64,000 nt of DNA. Origin: Urechis unicinctus. Its lineage: Eukaryota > Annelida > Polychaeta > Xenopneusta > Urechidae. The translations under genes were made by a program, and so were the position numbers. Position 1 is the first letter of the stretch, and each line of letters begins with the position of its first letter. Under the pieces are notes generated by a model that ran no database searches, was not told the origin of the DNA, and worked only from the letters and a program-made list of their open reading frames with translations. Where the stretch lies: assembly GCA_034190875.2 (NCBI GenBank), contig CM067354.1, positions 66,100,229-66,164,228 on the forward strand. The letters run 5' to 3'. This document shows, piece after piece, positions 52,553-64,000 of the stretch.

Positions 52553-54301
52553 TCAAAACAGAGCATGGTTATTATCATCACAATCTTCTTCCTCGGCACC
52601 GTCTATGGTAGAATCACTATTATGCGGATTGTAACATGACTCAGCTTGGCAGGGTCCACAAGCAGAAGTACATGGAAGACCGTACTTCCTGCAACTATAT
52701 CGAGTATTACTACAACCTGCTGTACAGTTACAATGGATAACCTTGCGAAGCCTTTCTGGAGCCGCTTTCTGGTCAGTCGTAACAGGTAACAAAATGTTGT
52801 CTTCACACTTCCAACCCCAGTCCTTTGGGTCCATGTTTTCATCCTTTCCCATCCACACCATGATCTGATAAAATGAACGTTGAGAGTGGAACTTTGCCGC
52901 AGATTCCGTTGGGGGCAATTTCTCGGGCTTCACAAATGATTTAGCAGATGAAACCTTTTTAGCAAGCAATGTATTTTTAAGGTTTACCAGAGATGTGCCA
53001 GCTTTTCCTCCAAACAAAGAAACAAAGACTTTGCATCCTGAATCAACAATTGTTGCCACATCCTGACCAGCTGTAGTAAAGGTGTTTGCACAAGCTCTTA
53101 TCTGAGAATCATTTTTCATCACTTTTTGGAAAAGGGATTTCTTGCCAATACCATAAATCCTGGAAGTGCTATCACAACCTGTAAAAGCATGTACAAACAG
53201 CAGCTGTGAAGATATGTCATTTCCCAAGAGTTCCTTCAGACGGACAATATCATATACATGTTTTGCTTTCTTTTTGTCCCAACGAAAGTAGAGTTTCTTG
53301 CTGTCCCTCTCAGTGTAATGTAGAAGCAGAATCAGAAGGTCCGTGTCTTCCCCAATCAAAGTTGTGTCTCGAACTTTTGCAGATGTTGTTGCTGCCTTCA
53401 CAATATGAACATCTGCATCTCCATGCGAATAGATGACTTCGCAACCCCTCTGTTTCAGTTTGTCACTGATGAGGAAGATTAGTTTCTGTTTATTAGAGTC
53501 CCTTGATAAGAAATCCTCCATTCTGCCAGAGGAAAAGACGGTATTCATTTCAAAAGACACAAGCGGGTGTGATTTCGTTTGTCGTCTCTGATGTTCATTG
53601 TCCTTGATGCTAGGCTCTTCACTTTATCCGTCAAAAACTACTGTGGCTTGTCCATACTTGGAAAGGTTGAGATTGGCATACTCCTCGGCAATTTCCTCGT
53701 AGGTCATCCCTTTTTTCCAAGACAGACGGTGAAGTAAGGAGCCTTCGTCAAGCACAAAATGTTCGGAATCTTGCGTCGAATCTGTTAGAACGGCCTTGCT
53801 GGAGCTGGAGGATTCATTTGCGTAATCCCGTAGAGCATCAGCCAACTGTGGCTTGTCAGCCTTCTGGAACACATGTTTTGCCGCGAATAGGGCAGGAGGA
53901 TATGGACTAAGTTCGTAGTCCATGATATCTTGCAGTGTCAAGTCGCCAGCTTGTGAAACTACAAGACATCTCTGGAAAAGGAGTTCAGAATTTATCATTT
54001 GTTCGGTATTCACTTTCACTGACGATGAGTCACCAAGAGTCTTGGCTCTGTCCTTTCGTTTAAAGGAATAAGTGAATATTGGCTGCCCAACCATTTTTTG
54101 TACTATGGCCTTGCCGACAGCTCCATTTTCATGTATATTGACATCTGCGTTGGCCACTACACCAGTCACAACATTTCTTAATGAAGAATCCTCAGCAAAT
54201 GGATTGCAGTCAACTAATTTTTGCATCAGTTTAGTACTGTCTACATGATCACGTTGCATCCTTGGCACTGTGGCGTAGGTAGAGGTATGCAGACTTAACA
54301 T
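52553..54301 (-). pseudogene. PIN-like nuclease plus CXC-domain protein of a repetitive invertebrate family, split by one stop codon
   Basis: A single minus-strand frame runs from ATG 54301 to a stop at 52555-52553, interrupted once by TAA at 53626-53624. The upstream part (225 codons) has LMQKLVDCNPF, VVTGVVANADVN, QPIFTYSFKRKDRA and MDYELSPYPPALF, and ends at QATVVFDG. The downstream part has KQKLIFLISDKL, SHGDADVHIV, TLIGEDTDLLILLLH and FVHAFTGCDSTSRIYGIGKK, acidic motifs consistent with a PIN/FEN-like fold. It then has a Cys-rich C-terminal block HCNCTAGCSNTRYSC...GLPCTSACGPC, a tesmin/TSO1-type CXC domain. I recall multi-copy uncharacterised proteins with this layout in molluscs, cnidarians and fish, probably spread with mobile elements. 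The stop lies where the frame otherwise continues without any other defect, so a single nonsense change, or readthrough, explains it. No flanking repeats were identified. Confidence 0.7.
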
Positions 54302-56190
54302 AATTGTCCAGCAGCTGCGAATATCGGAATGAAATCAGACACTGCACTGAGATGCATTCTCCAGTCGCCTGAGCGATCAACCGATACAGTCCTTAGTAAG
54401 AGCATGAATATAATGAAATCATATAAAACACAAGAGTGTGCAACCACAAGTGGGCACAGCTCATTCGAAGATGATGGACCTTTCCCTTCCGATTAATCCC
54501 ATATACAGGGACGGTATATATTTTCATGGGTAGAACCCTTTAAACATGTGATAGCACTGAAACAAATTATCTACAATTTTCACTGCTTTTGAAATTAGCA
54601 GCTTCCAATAGCAGGCTTCTGGCAATTTTGAATATTTCTAGCTTTGGCTTCCCATATAATGTAGGCATGTCATTGCACCACATGGTTTCACTTTCATTAT
54701 GACTATTTTATCTACTCAGGCCTGAAATGGGCCTATTTTAATCTTGTTTCACCTACCTTCAGGGTCAGGAGATGCAGAAGATAATTGGTAATATCAGAGT
54801 TGTCTACATGATTAGTTTGTTTTTGTTGATTTCAGGAATATCGTGTTAACAAGAGATAATGAAATAATGAGTCTTTGATGAAAGGATAGATGGCAGCACT
54901 GTAATCACATGGAGAGCTAATTAGTAAAAAATTACATTGAAAATCAATATTTACCTGTATCCTTATCCTTGTAAGTCATTATAACAAGGGCTTGTATGCT
55001 GGCAGTGGGGTAACACAACCAAATGCCAATTAGAAATGTGTGCTTTAGATAACATGGGCCGGGATGGAGGGGGGTACCGGGCGAAAAAGGACTGCTGTAT
55101 ATTGGCGGGGTGGGGTTCCCAAACAGCTTTCTCAGGAAACTCCTAACGAACAGTGCACCTTCATGATGACAATAAATTGAGCTGGTCAATTTCTGGCACT
55201 GAGCTGAAATGAAAAAACCTGAACTCTAAAAGCATGACGTCAACAGCGCTTTTCTGACCCTGTGTACGGAAATCAAATCATGAACCAAGGAGAGCCTTTT
55301 TAAACAAATACCAAACAGGGGTAAAAATCCTGAAATTGACTAAGATTTACCCTGCAATTGTAGGGAACCTTTGCTATCTTAATGTTCAGACCTTAAAGAA
55401 CAATGAAAAACCAAGAAACAATAGTTCTTGCAATTCCTTAATTAATTGGGAAATATAAGGTTTCCCTAATATGTACCCAAAATACCAGTTTTGGGGTAGG
55501 GGAGCCCCTATTGCACCCCCATCGGGATGTTACATATGAAAGAAACCAGGTTCAGGTGAAAGTTTGACCTCAACAACATTAGAAAACATACTTACATAAT
55601 CAGTTTTGGGTGAAAAATGGCTGAGTTATGGACAGCCAAAAATATTCAAGCATTTTAACAATTTTGGCGGCCATCTTGGAAATTGCCTAATTAACCCACT
55701 TTCCGGTCATCCGAGTTTGGTAAACTTTTAGTATGTTAATCTACAGAAGTTCAGGAACCAAAAACAACCAAGAAACGTTTTCTTGCAATTTTTGGGGGGT
55801 TGACCCCTTTTTTTCCATATATTGACCCGACTATTATAGGTCTTTTTCGACCAAGCCACGAACGTCATGGCCTATATATAACTTTGATATCTCAAATTTA
55901 CCAAACTTAGGTCATCAATTCGTTTGAGGTACATTTACCGTTCCAAATGTGCAATGTCGCGCTGTTTAGTTAAATACTTAAGGAATAACGGGTTCTTTGA
56001 AAAGACGTAATGTACGTTCACCACACGCCGTCGTGCTCAGTCAACGCATCGCAGACAACATGTAGCTTAGTATTTCATTGTGTCCATTATATTATAATTC
56101 ATTTGCAACCCACTGAAGCTGTTCTTAACCCTGTAATCAATTGGATGCCGGATTTATCGTCATCAATGGAAACATAGAGATCATATTTAT
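54302..56190. other. Intergenic stretch, nothing firmly identified
   Basis: No supported exon was seen. The phrases GAAACGTTTTCTTGCAATTTTTGGGGG (about 55770-55795) and its complement-like CCCCCAAAAAATTGCAAGAAACGTTT (52016-52041) flank the PIN/CXC ORF in inverted orientation, together with TAAACTTTTAGTATG / CATTCTAAAAGTTTA partners. They may be terminal sequences of the element carrying that ORF. Confidence 0.4.
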
Positions 56191-56193
56191 TAT

Positions 56194-56369
56194 TTAAACA
56201 ATAAGCTTAAACTTAACTTTCATTTTTGAGGTCCGCCTCTCCTTTGTGGGCAAAAGCGGAAAGGCCATGTTGCGTTCAATGGACTGAAAATAGTCTTCGT
56301 CGTCCACTTCTGTGACGTCTTCCTTCTGGACACTAGTTACATCAACGACGTATTCAGGTTTTATCTCGC
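56194..56369 (-). other. Orphan terminal exon-like segment (minus strand)
   Basis: On the minus strand, acceptor TGTCTTTATCAG is followed by a 58-codon open frame (EIKPEYVVDVTSVQKEDVT, then acidic VDDEDYFQSIERNM and basic KERRTSKMKVKFKLIV) ending in TAA (56196-56194). AATAAA follows three bases after the stop (complement of 56186-56191). This is the layout of a real last exon, but I do not recognise the protein and found no upstream exon to join. Confidence 0.4.
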
Positions 56370-56384
56370 CTGATAAAGACAAAC

Positions 56385-58690
56385 AAATATCAAATTTATT
56401 TTAATTTCCCTCGGCCGAATAAGCTGTTAGTGACAAAGAGTAATGGTCTATGAATATTTACCAAACATGATCACAGAATACTGTATATATCTCACAACTC
56501 GATGTGCTGGGCCTCAATTGCACGGTTAATCCAATTAAGTACTGATCTCCCTTAATATGTTCGATATAGTCGTTTTGATATTCGTCGATTTTTTAATTCA
56601 TTTTCTAGATCTTTCACTCTTCAAACGATCTTTGTGATAGCAGACGAACACAGACTGTAAGTAAGGACATGACATTATAAATAATGAATATAAATTGATT
56701 AGGCAAACATCAAAATGTACTGGCCTATTTGATCTAACATCGCGTGTTTGAAGTCAAAAGTCTTATATCAAACTAATGCCAGAGAGTTGCAAGTACATTC
56801 CAAAGAGTTTATACAGTAGTAACATAGCCTGTAACAAGCTATGATTGCTCTGTGGTGCAGCGGTAATCAACTGCCGACGATGACATTTCGTCGTGTCGAG
56901 AACGCACGTCAGCGAGATAATCGTCAGCGAACAACCGGCACAATGTTTCTGTGGAGGAGGTAGCGGTAAATGTCTTAAATATCACATAGACACACATATG
57001 GTATAATGTCCATGTTCCCCAGCGTAATGTTATTGAGAAGACATGTTTCTACATTTTGCATCATTGACATCCAAAATACATTCTCCTACACTATGTGGAT
57101 GCATCCACAATCCATATTCTATCTTAAATCTAACTGAAAATACTGTTGTTCCTGTCTTGGATGTTGTCATAACAGATTTATCCTGAAATAAAAATACTAT
57201 TACTCCGCTCTGGAGGAAATATATATGTCTCTCTCATATTTAATCAATAGACTTTCGTATCCTTTCCGATAGCCCAAGATACTGTAGGGATGCTTCTTTG
57301 TGTAAAGCTAGCTTTTCTTGCTTATGCACGCTCTTCGTTATTGTAAAGTTACTCACTGCCTGTAGTTGCTGGAGTGGGGACTAATCAGACGAAATTAACG
57401 CGAGTCCTGGAGTAGAGTTGCTTATATTTGGTTTATTTAGATTCCAACAATGAAGCTCCCTGGAATCTCGCGGTCCGAATCGTTTCTCTGACTAGGTGAT
57501 CACCATGACTAACCCATCTGGGCTCCTTATAAAGGGTCCCGCGATAGGCCAGGCTAAAACAATCCCCACGTGACACGACGAGTCCACTTGGAGGGTGAAC
57601 TCGCTTGCTGTGAGGATTGCTACAATCAGGGTTACACCCCTCCCAAAGAGTGGTGTGGTGTAACCCGGGCTCTCGTGCTGATAATTAAGGGGGGAGGCTT
57701 TTTAAGAACTTATGAGTCAGAATAGTATTATAACATCCTCCCCAACCATAATTAAGTTGAACTTCCATTGTTCAATAAATTTAGAATTTACACTTAAATT
57801 TTGAAAATTGACTTTGTTAAACTAATTGAAGGTTGATGAAATGGAATTTGGAATAAGAGTTATGAAGTAAAGGGACGGCATGACACGAACCCAATATTAT
57901 TAGATTTTGAATTTTGAGTGATCCCAGGGTAGCTTGGACATGTGCCAATACTGTTTAACATTGACACATGTCCATAACAATAATAGGTAATTATATTATG
58001 GTACAATAATTTTTCAAATGTTCTAATTTTGCTAGCTTAAATGGTATTAAAATAAATATATAACAATAAAATGGAAAGTATTAAAATATGGAATAATCTA
58101 GCCGTTATGACATTAATTACATTTTCACAGTATTACTCCGCACTAAAACCACATGGGAAAAAGCGATGAGCCTATACTTAAAATGGTGAAAACAGTGAAA
58201 TAACTTATTGTATCTAATTTAATTATTAATTTTGGAAGAATTAAACTAATGTCATGAAAATTAAATATACAAGAACAATGAACTAATGCCATGGAAATTT
58301 GTGGATTTCTTTGGATGCTTCTTGAAGATGAAATATCTGGAGGGCTGCTGCATTGGGTTCGCCAGGTGTCGCTTAGGGGGAGGGGTGTGCGTTATCCGAC
58401 GCCTGGTTGAGCCGTGGTGCGTCTCTACTGTATTCTTGGTAAGGGAGACGTAAGCTTTGGCTACAAGGTGTTGGCACGTCGGTTGAAGGCGCTATCTCCC
58501 TCTTGTATGGCGTAAATATACCTGGGAACAAATGAACTTACGGCAGCGATCAGTGTGTCTTGATTATGAATGTTCAATGTGTGCGTGTAAGTGTGAGTGA
58601 GTATGTAACTTTTGTGTAATATTATAACATTTGCTGCATGATGAAGTGGTTTAATGAAGTGATGTTCAATGTCGTTGCATGAGTTGACAT
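56385..58690. other. Intergenic stretch with a GC-richer, LTR-like block
   Basis: Most of this is AT-rich without gene signals. The block 57350-57700 is richer in GC and contains a TATAAAG box-like motif (CTCCTTATAAAGGGTCCCGCG, near 57525) and repeated GTGTAACCC / GGGTTACACC phrases in inverted orientation (57630 and 57658). This could be part of an LTR or a regulatory region. No primer-binding site or coding region of a retroelement was seen, so I leave it unassigned. Confidence 0.3.
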
Positions 58691-58696
58691 CGCCGA

Positions 58697-59006
58697 TTTT
58701 TTGGGAAAACTTTCAACTTCAAATCCAGTCTGCAGAAGCATGTCATGCAGCTGCATTATAAGCACAGTGTCGAAGTGAAATATGCCAATGGTAATTGTTA
58801 CTACGCCTTCAGATTTTTTGTTGCAATGGCTTTGTTGACATGTTAATCATGCAATCGTGATCCTATGGAGGAATCAATACAGTGACCCTGCTTCGTAAGT
58901 GCTTGACCTTTGGTGGAAAAATGTGTCAAGCATTTTCATTGCCCAAACTGCGACCACATGTTAACCAAACCAAGCTACCAAGAGAATCATTTTGTTAAGT
59001 GTGTTG
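58697..59006 (+). pseudogene. Two zinc-finger-like exon fragments
   Basis: 58697-58790 reads FFGKTFNFKSSLQKHVMQLH and continues to KYAN, ending at a donor-like G/GTAATT. 58922-59006 reads CVKHFHCPNCDHMLTKPSYQ then ENHFVKCV and ends at a strong donor G/GTAAGT; it has C-x2-C-x12-H-x4-C spacing. Both have an in-frame TGA a few codons upstream with no acceptor in between, so they look like degenerate or misaligned exons. They may belong to an old C2H2 gene or pseudogene. The family is not identified. Confidence 0.35.
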
Positions 59007-59514
59007 GTAAGTTCAAGGCAATGTAAGTTATATATGTATTGGTAGGCTTAAAGCCTTAATCATTATCAGTCATGAAATTAACATGATGTCAAAGTCATTT
59101 TACCTTATAATATTTAGTAAGTCTTAACCTTGGAAGCATTTTTATGTGTATTTCATTGTGTCAGAGCATCATATGACCCATTGAACAATTGTACACTATC
59201 TGTGTGATAAATGTTACAAATTGTATTTGAAAGAGTTATATAAGACTTACACAAATGGTATTTACATTTTAGGTACTATACAAAGCAAGGCACTTGATTG
59301 TCTCCACTTGACAACACTCATCAATCCTTGTGGCCGCCAGTAATTGTTTGCCAGTATTGCATCAAATATCATTATATCAGTTAAGATTATTCAGATGCTG
59401 AATGGATATTCTGCCAGTAACTAGAATGCCGAATGATAAAACTTATTGCACTTCGGGCGATTTTATTTGATCTACATCTTATTTGCCAACTTGGGCCCAG
59501 ATAGCTTACCACAC

Positions 59515-59712
59515 CGCCTGAAGAGGGCGCTATTTACCTGAGCCAGGTGGGCGTCGTAGAAGCCCGGTCTGCGACTGGAAATGAGTGCTTTGTTCAATAA
59601 TCAACTATTACCTGACTTTTTTTTATAAAGAGGGCGCCGCTATTTACCCTGTCAGCTTCTGGAAACGAGTGATTTGTTCCATTATCAGCTTTTACCAGCC
59701 GCCGCACAAGAC
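59515..59712. repeat. Diverged tandem duplication, unit about 105 bp
   Basis: GAAGAGGGCGCTATTTACC at 59520 and AAAGAGGGCGCCGCTATTTACC at 59628 begin two related stretches. Both continue through GGAAA(T/C)GAGTG(C/A)TTTGTTC and end in ATTA(C)C(A/C)GC or CTATTACC. Indels separate the copies. Confidence 0.65.
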
Positions 59713-60479
59713 AACACCTACAATTAGCGAAGTGAGGCCGTGTTCAGGGTGCGAAAACACTTGCAGTTCTAGCTGTAAATGAACACGAATTACAAGGATT
59801 CGGCTTCTTATTTATGAAAATAAGTCAGTTATGCATTTTGTTCAACCATGGATTAACTATTGCTGTTTCGATCTTGCTTACTGGCCTTGGTGCTGCCCAT
59901 GGTTGTAGGTATAGTACAGTATGTATATATAAAAACTTATTTAAACGTGTTTTTAATTGTGAATTTGCTCCACATTCTCGTGCAAATAACTTATTACATG
60001 CGTGATCTGCGAATGTACATTCACCTTCACCTTAGCCAAATGATTTGCACACGTTTACTACGGTGTCATCATTATTATTATTCGATTATATCGATAATGA
60101 CATATTAAGATCGAAAATAAAAAAACGCTTGCTTCAATGATAGTTTCACTGGGTGTCAATGAATCATTACAAATAGCTTCATGACACTCACCCACGTCGT
60201 AGAGAGTTCAATCTATAGCGCAATAATTTATATTTCTTCGTAGAGGTCAGCACTTTGACATGCGTATTTGTCTTTGCGCCAAAGCAGTAACCAGACAGTG
60301 ATACGACTATGCACACGCTGCTGCCACCTGCAGTCTCTTTCTCTCTCTAGAGACGACAGCGCATCCGTTCGTGGGAACGTCATCTCTTTTTCGCTTGACT
60401 TTGAAAAGTAGGAGTACCACGCCTCTTTCATAGAACTTTCCGGCAACCAGCCCACGGGATTCGACCACAGGTTTTCTGG
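59713..60479. other. Intergenic stretch, nothing identified
   Basis: Short open frames are present but none shows domain motifs, splice structure or homology I recognise. Confidence 0.35.
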
Positions 60480-60975
60480 TGCTGGTCGAAACTCGGCTCG
60501 GCGTTCAACACAATATAAAAACTCACTTGCTCTGTGTTCAAAACGATCCAAAGAACAACTTGATTTGTGTTCAGCACACTGAAGCAATCTCTGTATGCTC
60601 TGTGTTTACTGCAATGCAAAGATACACTTTTCCCTGTGCTCAACGCAGTGCAAACATTAGTTTGTTCTCTGTTCACTACTATGTAGCGATCTAGCTACCC
60701 TGTGTCCAATACTCGTCAAAGATTTGCCTCCTATGTGTGCAACAATCAACATGCAGCATTCAACCATCAACTTGCCCTGTACTCAACACGATTCAACTAT
60801 CAACTTGCTCTGTACTCAACGCCATTCAACAATCAACTTCCCCTGTACTCAACACCATTCAACAGTCAACTTGCCCTGTACTCAACACAATTCAACCATC
60901 AACTTGCCCTGTACTCAACACAATTCAACAATCAACTCGCCTTTTGTTCAATCAATGCATCGACCAACTTGCTTT
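60480..60975. repeat. 33-bp minisatellite, degenerate at its left end
   Basis: From about 60745 to 60965 the unit CAACTTGCCCTGTACTCAAC plus ACAATTCAACCAT (33 bp) repeats six to seven times with few changes. Towards the left (60500-60745) related phrases (CTTGCTCTGTGTTC, CTTGATTTGTGTTCAG, TTTTCCCTGTGCTCAACGC) continue at a similar spacing but are much more diverged. Since 33 is a multiple of three, three parallel open frames appear; they are artefacts. Confidence 0.85.
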
Positions 60976-61029
60976 GAGAGTGCTGTTTGGTTTTCATCAC
61001 GGGTTCTAAAATCTAGACGTACTGCGTTA

Positions 61030-62615
61030 ATGTAGGTTATTACGTTGTGAAGGTTACTTCTGATTCTAAAATCGTAGTGTGCACCTGTCTTCTGTAAGTA
61101 ATTGGTTTAGTTCTCGGAATGACGAACTGCATTAATTTAGCTTATTATGTTGTCCATAATGCTCATGATGACAAGAAAAAAGGAACACATATTTCATTTT
61201 GAAATCCAGGTGATAATTTTTCCAGATATTAGCTGCTCGAAGGTGCAAGTAGGCCGGACGGATTGCTTTCGTTGTATGACGCGTTCGATTATACTGTGTT
61301 TAAATGGACAATCGGTAAAGTCGCTATGAAGTTCAAATCTATATACACTAGCGTCTTTAAATCTGACAGTATTAAACATAGGATTGGTGAAACAAATTTA
61401 ATGTCAGTTGACATTTTGTAGAAACAAGACATTAGCCTTTTATTTTTTTATTGGAAACTTATATACCATACACACTCATCTACCTCGCCGCTTTGTCGGC
61501 TAGGAGTAAAAAAAAACTAGTTGTTAATTAGTCTAATTTGCAAAAGCTCAGCCCCTTGCGACATATTAGATTGATTGACCAGAAGTAGGGCATTTGTAAA
61601 AAGCAGAGAGGCAGAAGTTTGTACTGTTTGGTGAGTATGATGCTGATAGCACTCATTATACATAGTCGGAGCATCCTGTCTGCACACTGCTGTCTTGTGA
61701 AACGAAGTTCTCAACTTTAACAAGTTTAGCAATTCAATTTCAAGTGTTTCCTAAACGTAAATCAAGCGAGGCTAGCAGACGGCCGCTTATAGTAAAAACC
61801 AATGGTGAGAAAAATAACAGTCGGATTCCAAACCCCTTTGATATATCCGTAAATATTATGTTTTTTTATGGGACCTTGATCAGTGCCGTTAGTGGGTTTG
61901 AATGTAAGTTTGTTTGTTAACCATTTATTGTTTTGCGATACAAGTCGCAATTTTTCCAAATTTTATCTAAATGATATTTCTTAAAGTTTGGCATAAATGA
62001 TGCGCAGATACGAGACTTTTTTTTACCTTGACCTCAAACTAAGGTCATTGACAATGCGAAAATCTATAATACGGAATGTCTCCGTGGATAATTGCTTATT
62101 ATAGCTTAATTCCAAAAATCAATAGTTTTCCCACATTTAACAACATTTTTCACAAAATTTCGATCGATTACAAAATCGAAAATACTTGTCAGATTGTAAT
62201 CCAAGTTTGCATGTTCTAGTAGCTTATTTCAATTTCAAACTTGTTGAAAATATATGTTATTGTTAATGATCTACTGTAAAAAAAAAACCTGAAGGTCGAA
62301 AATTTCTGGTAGCTAAAATCTGTAAATCTGTAAATTTAACATTTTCTGAAACCATAAACCAATAGAAAACATTTATATTTGACATGTAATATCAAAATGT
62401 GCGTTATTTTCAAAAGGCGATGTCTTTTTATTAAAAAATCGGTGACAATTTTCATAAACATTTCGATCGCTTATAAAATCAAAAATATCGGTTCGATTGT
62501 CATAACAATTAAGTGTGAAATGTAGTCATAGACAGCGTCAATCGAAACCTAAAATTTCATGGATGTCGGAGCCTCACTCCCGCTCGGAACGCATTCAAGT
62601 TGTAGGGTTAGTTAG
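61030..62615. other. AT-rich intergenic stretch, nothing identified
   Basis: No supported exon, RNA gene or repeat array. Phrases such as TTTCGATCG(A/C)TTA(C/T)AAAATC(G/A)A recur (62157 and 62461), suggesting a small internal duplication. Confidence 0.4.
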
Positions 62616-62619
62616 TTCC

Positions 62620-63425
62620 TAACCATGATCATCATCAAAAGAGTTAGCCACAGTTCCTAATCAGGATCATCATCAAAAGAGTTAGCCACAGTTCCTAATC
62701 AGGATCATCATCACAAGAATTAGCCACAGCTCCTAATCAGGATCATCATCAAAAGAGTTAGCCACAGCTCCTAATCAGGATCATCATCACAAGAGTTAGC
62801 CACAGTTCCTAACCATGATCATCATCAAAAGAATTAGCCACAGCTGCTAATCAGGATCATCATCACAAGAATAACCACAGTTCCTAATCAGGATCATCAT
62901 CAAAAGAGTTAGCCACAGCTGCTAATCAGGATCATCATCACAAGAATTAGCCACAGCTCCTAATCAGGATCATCATCAAAAGAGTTAGCCACAGTTCCTA
63001 ATCAGGATCATCATCACAAGAATTAGCCACAGTTCCTAATCAGGATCATCATCACAAGAGTTAGCCACAGCTGCTAATCAGGATCATCATCAAAAGAGTT
63101 AGCCACAGTTCCTAATCAGGATCATCATCACAAGAATTAGCCACAGTTCCTAATCAGGATCATCATCAAAAGAGTTAGCCACAGTTCCTAATCAGGATCA
63201 TCATCAAAAGAGTTAGCCACAGCTGCTAATCAGGATCATCATCACAAGAATTAGCCACAGTTCCTAATCAGGATCATCATCAAAAGAGTTAGCCACAGCT
63301 TCTAATCAGGATCATCATCACAAGAGTTAGCCACAGTTCCTAATCAGGATCATCATCAAAAGAGTTAGCCACAGCTCCTAATCAGGATCATCATCACAAG
63401 AATTAGCCACAGCTCCTAATCTTGA
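62620..63425. repeat. 38-bp minisatellite with two alternating unit types
   Basis: About twenty-one units of 38 bp, core CCTAATCAGGATCATCATCA then AAAGAGTTAGCCACAG(T/C)T. Two main versions, ATCAAAAGAGTTAG and ATCACAAGA(A/G)TTAG, alternate along most of the array, giving an approximate 76-bp higher-order period. A third position varies between TTCC, CTCC and CTGC. The first unit and one in the middle (about 62810) have AACCATGATC in place of AATCAGGATC. Confidence 0.95.
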
Positions 63426-63529
63426 TCATCAAAATTATTGTCACTATCATCCTTCTTCATCGGCATGATATTATTACATCAACAGCATCATCATCCTCAC
63501 ATCATTGGTAGAAGCCACCTAACTGCATC

Positions 63530-63970
<441 letters not shown>

Positions 63971-64000
63971 CGGTGATGTTCAATGATGGTATTGTGCCGA

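Noticed and set aside
57350..57700. Solo LTR
   Set aside because: The block has a TATAAAG motif and inverted GTGTAACCC phrases, but no TG...CA ends with target duplication, primer-binding site or retroviral coding region was identified.

Overview
The window is animal genomic DNA. Genes are split into many exons with GT-AG introns, most introns carry private minisatellites, and remnants of DNA transposons and non-LTR retrotransposons lie between and inside genes. Protein similarity (ARNT, ULK3, ZNF474-like) says metazoan. The minisatellite-rich introns and the transposon repertoire suggest a marine invertebrate (amphioxus, mollusc or similar), but I cannot fix the phylum from sequence alone. 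No bacterial features, CRISPR arrays, rRNA or convincing tRNA genes were seen.

Layout: 0-9.4 kb is gene-poor. It holds an element with CAGGGTCTTAG terminal inverted repeats, a broken non-LTR reverse transcriptase, and a hAT-like element carrying a TTF-type zinc-finger fragment. 9.5-24.05 kb is a complete plus-strand ARNT (HIF-1beta) gene of about 16 coding exons. It contains two tandem, intact, equal-length bHLH exons whose reading phases force mutually exclusive use. 24-28.5 kb is repeat-rich spacer. 28.56-31.37 kb is a plus-strand multi-C2H2 zinc-finger gene whose first exon(s) I could not find. 32.9-36.69 kb is a minus-strand ZNF474-like gene with eight C2HC units. 37.57-48.66 kb is a plus-strand ULK3 kinase gene, divergent from the ZNF474-like gene across an 879-bp shared promoter region. 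49-64 kb is mainly repeats, with one minus-strand transposon-type ORF (PIN-like plus CXC domain, split by a single stop), a few orphan exon-like pieces, and a long 38-bp minisatellite followed by a GAT microsatellite at the right end.

ARNT is a bHLH-PAS transcription factor that dimerises with HIF-alpha, AHR and SIM-type partners. ULK3 is an autophagy/Hedgehog/abscission kinase with C-terminal MIT-type helices. The zinc-finger gene is a probable DNA-binding protein. There is no operon-like linkage. The only clear regulatory pairing is the head-to-head ZNF474-like/ULK3 arrangement.

The strongest novelty candidate is the duplicated bHLH exon of ARNT. Single-base irregularities occur in the ZNF474-like exon 2 and in a ULK3 exon, and a 47-nt ARNT exon has a phase conflict. 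These may be assembly indels or real biology, and each is reported separately.
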